DNA of 64,000 nt, from NCBI GenBank assembly GCA_047517285.1, contig JAKZTE010000009.1, forward strand, positions 21,366 through 85,365, given 5' to 3'. The translations under genes and the position numbers were made by a program. A model generated the notes under the pieces. It was not told where the DNA came from and made no database searches. It worked only from the letters and a program-made list of their open reading frames with translations. Positions 18,629 to 27,207 of the stretch are shown here, piece by piece. Source of the DNA: UBA57 sp963577725. Its GTDB lineage: Archaea; Thermoproteota; Nitrososphaeria; Nitrososphaerales; UBA57. How positions within the stretch are numbered: the stretch's first letter is position 1; each line of letters starts with the position of its first letter.

Positions 18629-19123
18629 TCAGTCATTAAGAGAAAGATTAAGTTCCTTACAGGAATTCCAGACATAGTCGCCGACAAAATGAAGATTTTG
18701 AATGACCATCCCCTTATCAAGAACAAGTAATTCTTCAGAAGAATTTAGAGTTTTGCCTATAGCGAGATTTTGGTCATGGGTTTCCTCGGAAATAACTACA
18801 AGGTCGCCTTTTGAGAAGTCGTCAGGAATTTCTTTTATGCCAGGTCTCATAATATTTGCTCCTTTGCAGACAAATGGAATTGCTCCTTTATCTACAACAA
18901 TTTTAGGGAGTGAAGATATTGTATCAGAATCTTGCAGAAATGGAAATAATTCATCTTGATTCCTAACAAGAATGAAATTACTTGACAAGAAAATTTCAAT
19001 TTCGTCGTTCAATTCAAAAGATTTGATTTGTTTAATTTTCAGAGCATCTGGAATTAAAGAAATAGCAATTAATTTCTCGACTAGAGAATTTATTTCACGT
19101 TTTGATAGAAATTTAATTTTCAT
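18629..19123 (-). CDS. PUA-domain RNA-binding protein (MCT-1/Tma20-like)
   Basis: A 164-residue protein with an N-terminal DUF1947-like domain (MKIKFLSKREINSLVEKL) and a C-terminal PUA domain (ALPKIVVDKGAIPFVCKGANIMRPGI is the family pattern, here starting SSLPKIVVDKG). Eukaryotic relatives MCT-1 and Tma20 act in ribosome recycling and re-initiation. The ATG at 19123 is preferred since it overlaps the preceding phosphatase stop by 11 bp; an ATG at 19189 would add an atypical tail inside that gene. Confidence 0.85.
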   Translation of the reverse strand: MKIKFLSKREINSLVEKLIAISLIPDALKIKQIKSFELNDEIEIFLSSNFILVRNQDELFPFLQDSDTISSLPKIVVDKGAIPFVCKGANIMRPGIKEIPDDFSKGDLVVISEETHDQNLAIGKTLNSSEELLVLDKGMVIQNLHFVGDYVWNSCKELNLSLND

Positions 19124-19625
19124 TGTTGGGGCCGTTGTTTTTGATATGGTTAAAGTAATCATGTAATGAATTAATTTGTCGGTTTTCAATTGATCCAGGA
19201 CGTTGTTTTCTTACTTCGTGAACAGATTCGTCCACAGTCATTCCAGAATTAATGAGAAATGCAGCTAAAATTGTACCGGTTCGGCCGATTCCAGCTCTAC
19301 AATGAACTAATACCGGTTTATTAGAAGACGCGCAGTCATTTATGAAAGAAACAGATTCAGTAAGATGTTCAATAGAAGGTAATGAATGATCTATAATCGG
19401 AATATGTTTGAATTGAACATTATTATTTGAGAGAACCCCAGAGTCCAAGGAACTCGTGGTCAATGTCAATACAGCTGAGATTTTATTGTTAATCAAAAAA
19501 GACAGTGCTTTGTCAGAATTAATGAATCCAGAACCTGCAATTTGATTAGCTTGAAGCCATTTGAAATTCGTAGGTCTAGAGAATATTAATCCATACAGTT
19601 TCCTGTAGATATCGCCGATAAGCAT
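19113..19625 (-). CDS. Dual-specificity / tyrosine protein phosphatase
   Basis: A 170-residue Cys-dependent phosphatase. The P-loop VHCRAGIGRTG gives nucleophile Cys109 and Arg115, and Asp79 in IPIIDHSLPS is the candidate general acid. LAAFLI and RPGSIENRQ are typical of archaeal DSPs. It overlaps the PUA-protein gene by 11 bp and follows the IscA-type gene by 15 bp. It may act on phosphoproteins or on phosphorylated RNA or lipid; not decided by sequence. Confidence 0.9.
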   Translation of the reverse strand: MLIGDIYRKLYGLIFSRPTNFKWLQANQIAGSGFINSDKALSFLINNKISAVLTLTTSSLDSGVLSNNNVQFKHIPIIDHSLPSIEHLTESVSFINDCASSNKPVLVHCRAGIGRTGTILAAFLINSGMTVDESVHEVRKQRPGSIENRQINSLHDYFNHIKNNGPNNEN

Positions 19626-19640
19626 GCCAAAATCTATGAT

Positions 19641-19979
19641 TTAGACAGATACGGATTTGCCACAGGCGCATGTAGATGTGACATTTGGATTGTTGATTTT
19701 AAATCCAGAAGATTCAATTGATTCAAGATAATCAATAGTAGAGCCACCAAGGTATTTTGCACTAAATGGATCGATGAAGATTTTTAGGCCTTCAGTCTCA
19801 ATAATAATGTCTTCGTCAGAACGGTTGTCTTCTAAAGCCATTCCATAAGTTAGACCTGCACAGCCTCCGCCCGCTACATAAACTCTTAATCCAGGACTAG
19901 ATTTTTCTTCAATTTTCGAAAATTCTTTAACTTTATCGATTGCTTTTTGACTAATACTAACTAATTCTGTTTGACTCAT
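19641..19979 (-). CDS. A-type iron-sulfur carrier (IscA/ErpA/HesB family)
   Basis: A 112-residue Fe-S cluster assembly/delivery protein. The three conserved cysteines are present: one in GGGCAGLTYG and two in STCACGKS near the C-terminus. IFIDPFSAKYLGGSTIDY is the family hallmark. The ATG at 19979 gives the usual start (MSQTELVSIS); an ATG at 20003 would add eight odd residues. It probably shares a transcript with the phosphatase and PUA genes. Confidence 0.93.
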   Translation of the reverse strand: MSQTELVSISQKAIDKVKEFSKIEEKSSPGLRVYVAGGGCAGLTYGMALEDNRSDEDIIIETEGLKIFIDPFSAKYLGGSTIDYLESIESSGFKINNPNVTSTCACGKSVSV

Positions 19980-20012
19980 AATTATGAATAGGTACAGTCG
20001 CAATATAAATTT

Positions 20013-20318
20013 TTAATCTTTTGAACTAATGAAGGTGGTAAGTTTATTTATAGCATCGTCGGTTGTTTTTATTACAAAACTTGCGTTAGGATTACCGAAG
20101 ATAATGGATACTTTTTTCTCGTATTGTTCTTTCAGACCTGTTCCAGAGGGACAAACTCCTAAACTTTGTATATCAAACGTATTGGATTTTATGAAATTCA
20201 TATAAGAATTAAATAATTCGGGGGATTTCCATTCTTCTTCATAATCTTCGCACAATGCAATCCAAACTTCAATAATGCTATTATATCGAAGTTTTTCAGT
20301 TAATTTTGCAAGACTCAT
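20013..20318 (-). CDS. Conserved-type small protein of unknown function
   Basis: A 101-residue soluble protein (MSLAKLTEKLRYNSIIEVWIALCEDYEEEW...). I do not recognise a domain. Tryptophan and acidic residues cluster near the N-terminus and there is one CPSG motif at about 54-57. It lies 33 bp upstream of the IscA-type gene on the same strand, and may be in the same transcription unit. Confidence 0.6.
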   Translation of the reverse strand: MSLAKLTEKLRYNSIIEVWIALCEDYEEEWKSPELFNSYMNFIKSNTFDIQSLGVCPSGTGLKEQYEKKVSIIFGNPNASFVIKTTDDAINKLTTFISSKD

Positions 20319-20385
20319 TGTTCATCGCAGCAATAGCCTATTTGACTATGGTTGGCTAGGCAGAAATTGATTAGTGGCACAGGGT

Positions 20386-21060
20386 TCATACGACTTCGAC
20401 AGATCCATCTTCGTTAGCTCGAAGAAATGTATCAATTTTCATAGAGAATATTCCATTAGCAATTATGCCCGGAATATTAAGCAATAATTGTTCGAGTTTC
20501 AATGGTTCAGTGATTTGATCGAAATGTGCATCAATGACCAAATTTCCGTTTTGTGTAAAAAACGGATATCCTTTATTCAAAGTGCGAATAACTGGTTTTC
20601 CGCCATTTGACTTGATTTTCTCTTCTACAAAAAATCTAGAAAACTCAGATACTTCCAGAGGTACAGGCCAAGTAATGACATCTACGTATTTTGATGAATC
20701 GGCAATGATGATTGAGTGATTTGCAGCTTCAATCATGATTTTTTCGCGATAATGAGCTCCTCCTCCGCCTTTTATCATAATATGATTTTTATCAATTTCA
20801 TCTGCTCCGTCCACTACAACGTCAATTTCAGGAATAAGCGATGGAGATTCAAGAACTATGCCATTATTCTGTGCAATAATTTCAACTTGCATAGATGTAG
20901 GAATTCCTCGAACATCAAGATTCTCATCGGCAATTCGTTTTCCTAAAGCATTAACAAATGCTGCAACAGCAGAGCCACTGCCAAGTCCGACCAATTGGCC
21001 GCTAGTAATTTTCTGAGCAGCTTGTTCTCCCATCTTTTTTAATGCGTCTTCTTTACTCAT
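20386..21060 (-). CDS. rpiA: Ribose-5-phosphate isomerase A
   Basis: Interconverts ribose 5-phosphate and ribulose 5-phosphate in the non-oxidative pentose branch. At 224 residues it is of normal length and has GLGSGSAVAAFVNAL (phosphate loop), DGADEID (catalytic Asp region) and IKGGGGAHYREKI (Lys of active site). The start overlaps the upstream 81-residue gene by 8 bp, so it is the distal gene of a small operon. Confidence 0.95.
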   Translation of the reverse strand: MSKEDALKKMGEQAAQKITSGQLVGLGSGSAVAAFVNALGKRIADENLDVRGIPTSMQVEIIAQNNGIVLESPSLIPEIDVVVDGADEIDKNHIMIKGGGGAHYREKIMIEAANHSIIIADSSKYVDVITWPVPLEVSEFSRFFVEEKIKSNGGKPVIRTLNKGYPFFTQNGNLVIDAHFDQITEPLKLEQLLLNIPGIIANGIFSMKIDTFLRANEDGSVEVV

Positions 21061-21298
21061 TCAATTCCCTTCTTTTCAATTTAATTTCGGACATTATTGT
21101 TTCGAATTTAGATGATGAAATTCTATTCAGGTATGGAATATTATTGCCATTAACTATCGATTTTAGTTTCTTTTGTTCTTTAAATGACAAGATTGATTTA
21201 ATTTTACGTGAATTTTTAGGCAGGATTTTGATGTCCGAGTTTTCTATGTCGGCTATATTAAGATCTTTGAATATTTTATCGATTGATTTTTCGCTCAT
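21053..21298 (-). CDS. Small basic protein of unknown function between rpiA and a coiled-coil gene
   Basis: An 81-residue lysine- and serine-rich protein (pI clearly basic). No domain is recognised. Real-gene status is supported by overlaps on both sides: 4 bp with the upstream coiled-coil gene and 8 bp with rpiA downstream. No membrane segment. Confidence 0.6.
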   Translation of the reverse strand: MSEKSIDKIFKDLNIADIENSDIKILPKNSRKIKSILSFKEQKKLKSIVNGNNIPYLNRISSSKFETIMSEIKLKRRELNE

Positions 21299-22053
21299 TC
21301 TTCCACGTCCATTTGTTCTAATCTGTTTAATGCCTCTAATACCTCATCTCTGATTTCATTTACTTTATCGTCGGCCGATGGAGTATCCTTTGGATCCTTG
21401 TTGGTTTTTATCTTTTCACCTGTTATCTGTTTTTCATCATCGTTGTCTTCAATCGAAGTAACAGGAGCATTAGTAATTTTTTGTGGAACTTTCATTTTTT
21501 TAGGAATTTCGACCGTCGTTTCTTTTGGTTTGGATGTTTTTTCTGGAATGCCATTCATAACAGGAGGCATGTCAGGTTTCGTAAATGTTTTAACTGTTTC
21601 TAGTTTCGTAGTTAATTCGTTTAATCGACGTTCTACCTGATTCAGCTTTTGTGAAAAAAGATTAGTAAGTTCTTCATGAAGATTCTCCAGTTCACTTGCT
21701 TCAAGAATTAATTCAGAGTCCTGGAGGCTATTGTCAAGTGTTCGGATCTGTTCCCTATATCTATCAGATAGTAAATCTCGCTCTTTTTTGGTAATTCGTC
21801 CGTCGCCTTCTGCTTGGAATACACGCCCTAAAGCGTCAGTATGAAGTTCTTTTTCGAGTTTTAAGGTCTTGTATCGAAGACGTGCTTGTTCGACTTCGAA
21901 TTTTTTACCAATTTCAGGAATGCTCTTAGTTGGTTTAGAGGCAATGGCAGAACCAGGAAATTCGGGTTTTAGGTATTTGCTAACTAAAATAGAAAACGTT
22001 GTTCCAGCAATTATTCCGCCAAAAAGGGCAATGATGATTTCAAGGGTCGACAT
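21295..22053 (-). CDS. Membrane-anchored coiled-coil protein
   Basis: A 252-residue protein with one N-terminal membrane helix (about residues 5-25), then a long charged helical region (about 50-170) with heptad-like spacing (LRYKTLKLEKELHTDALGRVFQAEGDGRITKKERDLLSDRYREQI; LNQVERRLNELTTKLE), and a disordered Lys/Pro/Asp-rich tail ending in LNRLEQMDVEE. It heads the rpiA operon. The layout resembles membrane-tethered scaffolds of thaumarchaea; I cannot assign a function. Confidence 0.7.
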   Translation of the reverse strand: MSTLEIIIALFGGIIAGTTFSILVSKYLKPEFPGSAIASKPTKSIPEIGKKFEVEQARLRYKTLKLEKELHTDALGRVFQAEGDGRITKKERDLLSDRYREQIRTLDNSLQDSELILEASELENLHEELTNLFSQKLNQVERRLNELTTKLETVKTFTKPDMPPVMNGIPEKTSKPKETTVEIPKKMKVPQKITNAPVTSIEDNDDEKQITGEKIKTNKDPKDTPSADDKVNEIRDEVLEALNRLEQMDVEE

Positions 22054-22122
22054 TTCAATTTATGACTAGAATAATCCGGATATAAGCTTTTTCAACGTTA
22101 AGAAATACTGGAAAAAAGTAGA

Positions 22123-22296
22123 TTATCGGACATGCATCCAATTATATTGTCGGATTTTTGCCGTTCCAGCTTTTCCAAAACCACAAAATGCGCATTTTTT
22201 ATGTGTCAAATGGTATGCGTGTTTTCCACATCGGCGGCATCGCATATGCGTTTGGCCTCGGCCATTTTTACCTGATGAAGTTGTACCTTTAACCAT
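22123..22296 (-). CDS. rpl37e: Ribosomal protein L37e
   Basis: A 57-residue zinc-ribbon protein of the large subunit. The zinc ligands are in HMRCRRCGKHAYH and HKKCAFCGFGK (CxxC...CxxC). I start it at the ATG at 22296 (MVKGTTSSGK), the family N-terminus; the ATG at 22305 overlaps the LSm stop. It is coupled to the LSm gene, an arrangement conserved in many archaea. Confidence 0.97.
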   Translation of the reverse strand: MVKGTTSSGKNGRGQTHMRCRRCGKHAYHLTHKKCAFCGFGKAGTAKIRQYNWMHVR

Positions 22297-22301
22297 AATA
22301 A

Positions 22302-22532
22302 TCACCTAGGCGGAGGAGATATAAGAATTACGTTATCGCCTCTTACGATGATAGTTCCAAGATCTTTGGTACTGTCGCCTTCCAAAACTTCTTGAGATTC
22401 GTCGAGAGTCAGATTCATGTGTTGATCAAATCCTTGTAAAGATCCTCTGATTACCTTGTTGCCTTTGAGTTTGATTAGAACTACCTTTCCTAGGCTCTCT
22501 TCCAACACTTTAACGGACATATCAACAGACAT
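22302..22532 (-). CDS. LSm / Sm-like archaeal RNA-binding protein
   Basis: A 76-residue Sm fold protein that forms a heptameric ring on U-rich RNA. Sm1 has VVLIKLKGNKVIRGSLQGFDQHMNLTLDES and Sm2 has TIIVRGDNVILISPP. It precedes L37e by 5 bp, the typical archaeal LSm-L37e pair, and is divergent from the cobalamin adenosyltransferase gene. Confidence 0.96.
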   Translation of the reverse strand: MSVDMSVKVLEESLGKVVLIKLKGNKVIRGSLQGFDQHMNLTLDESQEVLEGDSTKDLGTIIVRGDNVILISPPPR

Positions 22533-22604
22533 TGTTAACCATAAAAATTAGGGTAATCGAATTATATAAGTAAATTTGGACAATTTTTTAAATTATAAAA
22601 TTAT

Positions 22605-23165
22605 ATGACTTGTGTATTGAAAATTTATACAAAGAAAGGAGACAAAGGTAAAACAAATTTATTTGGTACAGATAAACGAATAAGCAAATCATCAATGAGA
22701 GTAAAGTCTTATGGCGAAATAGACGAATTAAACTCGTTCATAGGCATGGTCATGTCATTAGAATCTAAGGGTCAATTCAAGGATATCAAAAAAGAATTAG
22801 AAAGGATTCAAAATGATTTATTCGTAATAGGTGGTGAACTGGCCACAGTTTCAAACGACAAGAAGTTAATAAAGAGAATTGAGAAAAAGGACGTAGTAAG
22901 ACTCGAGAATTCCATAGATTCCCATTCAGATAAATTAGAACCGTTGGAGAATTTTATACTGCCAGGAGGATCCACCATGGCCGCGCTGTTTCATGTGGGA
23001 AGGACAATATGTAGGCGGGCAGAAAGGAACGTTGTTGATCTGAGTGAGGCAGAAGACATTAACGAGGAAATTATTGTTTATCTGAATAGATTATCGGATT
23101 TGCTATTTACTCTTGCAAGAATTTCAAATAAAATATTAGATGTAAAGGACATCAAGTGGAATTAA
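22605..23165 (+). CDS. ATP:cob(I)alamin adenosyltransferase, PduO type
   Basis: Makes adenosylcobalamin from cob(I)alamin and ATP. The N-terminal ATP loop TKKGDKGKTNLFGTDKR, YGEIDELNSFIG and the C-terminal RTICRRAERNVV signature are all present in 186 residues, a normal length. It shows the organism uses B12 coenzyme, for example for methylmalonyl-CoA mutase or ribonucleotide reductase. Its 3' end overlaps the convergent GNAT gene by 14 bp. Confidence 0.95.
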   Translation: MTCVLKIYTKKGDKGKTNLFGTDKRISKSSMRVKSYGEIDELNSFIGMVMSLESKGQFKDIKKELERIQNDLFVIGGELATVSNDKKLIKRIEKKDVVRLENSIDSHSDKLEPLENFILPGGSTMAALFHVGRTICRRAERNVVDLSEAEDINEEIIVYLNRLSDLLFTLARISNKILDVKDIKWN

Positions 23166-24021
23166 GTGTTCTTTCCAACACAACAAGATTTGTTGATTGC
23201 TTAAATCCAGATTCTCCCAGAATATTCAACTGCCGAGAATTAGCTTTTGGGATGCTGAATATTTTATTCAGTGCAACAGACGGGTCTTGATTTTTAAGGA
23301 ACGACATTGCATCGTCGAGAATATCAGTAGACATTTCAAAGAACAGTATCTGATAATCATTCTTATAGCCGAAATTTTTTGAAGGTTGCACTGCAATGAA
23401 GGATGAAGGTTTTAGTTTTGGGATTATTAGAAAGGCGTTCTTTGAGAATTCAGACAAGGCAGCACTATTTGTTGGCCACCATCTCCACCATAAAGGAATC
23501 AAATCCTCTTTTATCAGAGAATTGTTCATGATAGAATAGATTTCATCAGAATCGTCAATCATAGAGAATTCCATCAGGTCGGAAGTTAATTCAATGTACT
23601 TTCCGTCCAGTGAACAATATCTAGGATACAGTATTTCGTCAAATCCATTGCCAGTAAACAGGTTTCTCGATGCGGTATTTTTTGTCGAAGTGACCAAACG
23701 GACATTTCGTGCTTCCAGACATCTGGATCTTTCCAGATAATCGTCTAGCAGGTACTTCGCTATTCCCTGACGGCGATAGGATTCGTCAACCCTCAGAGTT
23801 TCAAGCCAGGAATCTGAACCAAGAAGGTAAGAATGGTATACGGCAATTATTTGATTTTTCAGTTCAGCGACAATGAATGAACCAACGTCGTTCTCAATCC
23901 AATTATTCCAAACGGAAGGAAGAAAATCGTGGCCGTCCCAGATATTCCTACATAAATCGGTAATTTGATCCAGATCGGATTCGATTCCGTCGCGAACTAG
24001 TAGCTCATCAATCAAGGGCAT
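23152..24021 (-). CDS. GNAT family N-acetyltransferase
   Basis: A 289-residue protein with an N-terminal GNAT domain: acetyl-CoA binding motif A as LRVDESYRRQGIAKYLLDDYLERSR (Q/RxxGxG/A type) and motif B as NTASRNLFTGNGF. The C-terminal 130 residues may be a second, degenerate GNAT-like unit (LVVLERTLN end). Substrate unknown. It lies 27 bp after trxA on the same strand and may be co-transcribed with it. Confidence 0.85.
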   Translation of the reverse strand: MPLIDELLVRDGIESDLDQITDLCRNIWDGHDFLPSVWNNWIENDVGSFIVAELKNQIIAVYHSYLLGSDSWLETLRVDESYRRQGIAKYLLDDYLERSRCLEARNVRLVTSTKNTASRNLFTGNGFDEILYPRYCSLDGKYIELTSDLMEFSMIDDSDEIYSIMNNSLIKEDLIPLWWRWWPTNSAALSEFSKNAFLIIPKLKPSSFIAVQPSKNFGYKNDYQILFFEMSTDILDDAMSFLKNQDPSVALNKIFSIPKANSRQLNILGESGFKQSTNLVVLERTLNST

Positions 24022-24048
24022 TAATTTGAATGGTTATTCTGATCGATT

Positions 24049-24375
24049 TTATATATATTCATTTATTTTTTTTTCGAAGGTTTCTTGGTCTACAGCGCCA
24101 ATAATGGAATTCATCACCTGTCCATTTTTAACAATAAGAAAAGTCGGGATGGAACTGATTCCATATTTCGAAGGAGTGATGGAATTTTTATCAACGTTAA
24201 GTTTTGCAAATACAAGTTTATCCACATAGATCGAAGATAGCTCCTCAATGATTGGGTTCATTGCACGGCAAGGACCGCACCATTCAGCCCAGAAATCAAC
24301 AATAACAAGAGGATTGTCCTTGATGATTTGGTCAAAGTTTTCATCCGAGATAACCAAAGGAGAAACTGATTGCAT
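24049..24375 (-). CDS. trxA: Thioredoxin
   Basis: A 108-residue cytosolic thioredoxin with the redox motif WCGPC (Cys33, Cys36) in FWAEWCGPCRAM and the cis-proline in SIPTFLIVK. Length and order match classical thioredoxin. Confidence 0.96.
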   Translation of the reverse strand: MQSVSPLVISDENFDQIIKDNPLVIVDFWAEWCGPCRAMNPIIEELSSIYVDKLVFAKLNVDKNSITPSKYGISSIPTFLIVKNGQVMNSIIGAVDQETFEKKINEYI

Positions 24376-24477
24376 ATATTATCGAGGTTAAATCTGTATA
24401 TAAAATCATCTGTGAGGTTTTTACGAATAAGAGTTAATTATGAAATTATTTTTATGTGTGCAATGATATCCTTATGT

Positions 24478-24576
24478 GCCGAGATGGCAGAGTGGTCATC
24501 AGTAGAACACAATAATGCGCGGGCCTTGAAAGCCTGTGTCCTCCGGGACTCGTGGGTTCGAATCCCACTCTCGGCG
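24478..24576 (+). tRNA. tRNA-Ser(UGA) with a D-loop insertion (probable intron)
   Basis: The acceptor stem GCCGAGA pairs with TCTCGGC, discriminator G at 24576. The anticodon arm CGGGC-CTTGAAA-GCCTG has loop anticodon TGA, the long variable arm GTCC/GGAC confirms class II, and the T arm is GTGGG-TTCGAAT-CCCAC. The D arm GCA...TGC has 26 nt in its loop where about 12 are expected; removing about 14 nt (near 24498-24511) leaves a normal loop with the GG pair. A non-canonical archaeal intron in the D loop is the best explanation. No anticodon-loop intron is seen. Confidence 0.9.
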
Positions 24577-24669
24577 TTTCGATTATATACATCCTGAATA
24601 GAATTAGGACAAACTTATGAATGCATTAAAAATAGAAATTGTAAAAATAATTATGAACTCTCGGCGCAT

Positions 24670-24984
24670 CTATTTGCTAGAAAGATTGACTTCGATGAAT
24701 ACGTCTTCTGGAACTTTGAGTCGCATGAGCTGTCTCATGGTTCGGTCGTCGGCATCCAGATCAATCAGGCGCCTGTGGATACGGAGCTGCCATCTATCAA
24801 AAGTGCTAGTGCCGTTTCCAGACGGAGCCTTTCGAGTGGTAATTTTGAGTTTTTTCGTAGGAAGTGGCTGTGGGCCGCGTGCTTTGATACCTGTGCGGTC
24901 GGTGATGTCTTTAATCTCCTTGCAAACTACCTGCAGGTTGGGAAGATTGCTGCTAGTTAACTTGATCCTTGCGGTTTGAGCCAT
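24670..24984 (-). CDS. rps10: Ribosomal protein S10
   Basis: A 104-residue small-subunit protein: ARIKLTSSNLPNLQVVCKEI, RGPQPLPTKKLKITTRKAPSGNGTSTFDRWQLRIHRRLIDLDAD, all typical of archaeal/eukaryotic S10/uS10. It stands alone here, without the elongation factor 1A gene that often precedes it. Confidence 0.97.
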   Translation of the reverse strand: MAQTARIKLTSSNLPNLQVVCKEIKDITDRTGIKARGPQPLPTKKLKITTRKAPSGNGTSTFDRWQLRIHRRLIDLDADDRTMRQLMRLKVPEDVFIEVNLSSK

Positions 24985-25071
24985 GTTTCTTTTATTATAT
25001 TGTATGTTCGGGTATTTGAATTTTGCATTTGGGCGAAAAGAACAAATACAAATGAAAAAATTTATAGCTCA

Positions 25072-25692
25072 ATGCTAAAAGCTGTTTTATTCGATCTAGA
25101 TGGAACGATAATAGATTCCAACAACGCAATATTTGAGACGTATAAGCAAGTGGCGGTCAGACTCGGAGTCGAGTCTCCGGACATCGAAGTCCTAAGAGGG
25201 CTGTTGGGCCAGCCTTCGCATTTGAATTTACCCCTGCTGTTCGGGGACAGGAAGGATGCAAGGCCAATCTATAATGAAGTGGTAGTAAAGACTCATGAGA
25301 ATTTATCCACATTGCCCCATGTCAAGGAGACTTTAGAGAAGATAGACTTGCCGATGGGAATTGTGACGTCAAAAAGAAAGGCAAATGCAATCGAGGTGTT
25401 AGGAGAGCTGAATGATTATTTCGCAGTGTTGATAACACCGGAACAGACCGTGAAACAGAAGCCTGATCCAGAGCCAATGCACTTGGCATGTAAGAAATTA
25501 TCGGTTGAACCAGAAGAATGTGTTTACATCGGAGACACGGTAAGAGATTATAAAACAGCGATGAATTCCGGTACAGGGTTTATTGCATTAGTAGACAAAG
25601 GTTCAACGGCAGAACAATTCAATGACGTAGATGCAAAATATCAGGTAACGTCGTTTGACATGATTCCGGACATGATAAAAAAGTTTTATTAG
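25072..25692 (+). CDS. HAD-superfamily hydrolase (phosphoglycolate phosphatase-like)
   Basis: A 206-residue HAD phosphatase with motif I FDLDGTIIDSN (nucleophile Asp and acid/base Asp), motif II VTSKRK, a Lys in PEQTVKQKPDPEPM and motif IV IGDTVRDYKTA. The ATG at 25072 is used because the preceding frame is unrelated sequence. The closest functional class is phosphoglycolate/pyrophosphate phosphatase, but HAD substrates cannot be read from motifs. Confidence 0.9.
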   Translation: MLKAVLFDLDGTIIDSNNAIFETYKQVAVRLGVESPDIEVLRGLLGQPSHLNLPLLFGDRKDARPIYNEVVVKTHENLSTLPHVKETLEKIDLPMGIVTSKRKANAIEVLGELNDYFAVLITPEQTVKQKPDPEPMHLACKKLSVEPEECVYIGDTVRDYKTAMNSGTGFIALVDKGSTAEQFNDVDAKYQVTSFDMIPDMIKKFY

Positions 25693-25716
25693 TAAATTTA
25701 CTCCAGTATATCATAA

Positions 25717-25878
25717 TTGACTTTTGAAGTAATTTGTGATAATTGTGGACATATGATATATCAAGGAATGGAATTGAGATATGTCAACGATGTTGTCAAA
25801 TCAAATAATGGAAAATGTAGAAGTTGCAATAGTTCGTTTTCAAAAAGAGAATTCAAGACAGAAATAATTAGAAAATAG
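25717..25878 (+). CDS. 53-residue zinc-ribbon microprotein
   Basis: A short frame starting at TTG 25717: two CxxC knuckles, CDNC at residues 7-10 and CRSC at 34-37, about 24 residues apart, then a basic tail. This is a rubredoxin-like zinc ribbon. It follows the HAD gene by 24 bp and ends 1 bp before the end of the convergent cofE. Archaea encode many such small zinc proteins, usually nucleic-acid or protein binding; function unknown. Confidence 0.7.
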   Translation: MTFEVICDNCGHMIYQGMELRYVNDVVKSNNGKCRSCNSSFSKREFKTEIIRK

Positions 25879-25879
25879 A

Positions 25880-26656
25880 TTAGATTTTAGAATTAGAAAG
25901 TCCCTTGATAAATATACATTCGTCAAACCCAACAGAGAATGTCTGACTGGATTGTTCATCGTCAGAAACCACTAGGTTGCTATCGCGTATAATCACTATA
26001 GGAACAGATTCATCGCATTCGCCCATGAGCAATTGGGCTGCCGAGCTCAAATCGTCGGCAATGGCTTTTTGAGTAACGCGGATAGAATTGCCAAAAAGAT
26101 CGGTTTTTCCGCGTTCGTCTTCAATGGGTTTTATTCCAGAAGAGGCGATAGCCACGCCAGTAGTGCCGATACGGGTAGGCATCAGCCTGCTATCAGTGAT
26201 AATAATTGCATTTTCAGTGTTGAATGATTTTTTAATTTCAGACTTTAGAGTTTTTGCCGATTTAAAGGAATCTTCTGGATATAGAATTGCATGTCCAGGC
26301 ATTATATTCGACGTATCGATCCCTGCATTAGGGACCAGAATGCCGTCTTTGAAAGTTAGGACGAATCCATCAAAGCCATAGAAGATTTTATCGGATTCTT
26401 GAACTATCAACTCGGATAAATGTGGATCAATGTTATATTTTTCAGCTATTTCAGTTGCGTAAGAACCTACGTCTACGTCAGAGAGTTTAACGTATCGTCC
26501 TTCAGACAATGCAACAAATTTACTAGAAATACAAAGTATATCGCCGTCTTTTAACTCTGCAGAGTTACTTTCAAGTGATTTGGAAATCAGATCAAGCAGG
26601 CTGAATTTTGTATCCTGTCTTGGGACTTTAATAGGCAGTAATTTAATTTGATTCAA
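25880..26656 (-). CDS. cofE: Coenzyme F420:L-glutamate ligase
   Basis: Adds glutamates to F420-0 in coenzyme F420 synthesis. At 258 residues it has DGDILCISSKFVALSEGR, GILVPNAGIDTSN, ILYPEDSFKSA, IITDSRLMPTRIGTTGVAIASSGIKPI, the well-known CofE signature. It follows the RidA gene by 16 bp. The F420-type LLM oxidoreductase at 62914-63939 is a possible user of the cofactor. Confidence 0.95.
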   Translation of the reverse strand: MNQIKLLPIKVPRQDTKFSLLDLISKSLESNSAELKDGDILCISSKFVALSEGRYVKLSDVDVGSYATEIAEKYNIDPHLSELIVQESDKIFYGFDGFVLTFKDGILVPNAGIDTSNIMPGHAILYPEDSFKSAKTLKSEIKKSFNTENAIIITDSRLMPTRIGTTGVAIASSGIKPIEDERGKTDLFGNSIRVTQKAIADDLSSAAQLLMGECDESVPIVIIRDSNLVVSDDEQSSQTFSVGFDECIFIKGLSNSKI

Positions 26657-26672
26657 GGTTCTAACTTTTCAT

Positions 26673-27125
26673 TTATTCGACTTGAAATATAACATCTAAT
26701 TCGACGGAAGAGTCCATCGGGAGGGAGTTACTGCCAATTGCAATTCTTGCATGTTGCCCTGCTTCTCCAAACAATTTACCGAATAGATCAGATGCCCCAT
26801 TGATTACTTTTGGATGGTCCACGAAAGTATCGATGCAGTTAACATATCCAGAAACTTTAACAATCCGCTTAACATCGTCCAACGAGCCAATTTCTGCTTT
26901 AATTACACTCAAAGCGTTCAAGGCGCAGACTTTTGCGCGTTCATAGCCTTCTTCCACGGATATATCAGAACCCAATTTTCCTGTAAGAAGATTGCCATCA
27001 ATAAAAGGAACCTGGCCAGAAATGAAAACTAAGTCATTTATTCTAAGCGACGGGATATATGAGCCTGCGGGTTTTGGAACTCCTGGGAGTGCAAGCCCAA
27101 GTGAAACTAACTTTTCCTCAATCAT
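26673..27125 (-). CDS. RidA / YjgF family enamine-imine deaminase
   Basis: A 150-residue RidA-like protein of the YjgF-like subfamily with PKPAGSYIPSLRINDLVFISGQVPF, GYERAKVCALNALSVIKAEIGSLDDVKRIVKVSGYVNC and HARIAIGSNSLPMDSSVELDVIFQV. Canonical RidA hydrolyses reactive enamines from PLP enzymes; the catalytic Arg is not obvious in this subgroup. It is upstream of cofE by 16 bp. Confidence 0.88.
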   Translation of the reverse strand: MIEEKLVSLGLALPGVPKPAGSYIPSLRINDLVFISGQVPFIDGNLLTGKLGSDISVEEGYERAKVCALNALSVIKAEIGSLDDVKRIVKVSGYVNCIDTFVDHPKVINGASDLFGKLFGEAGQHARIAIGSNSLPMDSSVELDVIFQVE

Positions 27126-27207
27126 GAGTGATTTTAAGCGGTTGTGTTATTAATGTTTTAACAAAAAGATATATTCAAGCAAAAAAGATGAAGGTTGTAA
27201 TAAAAAT

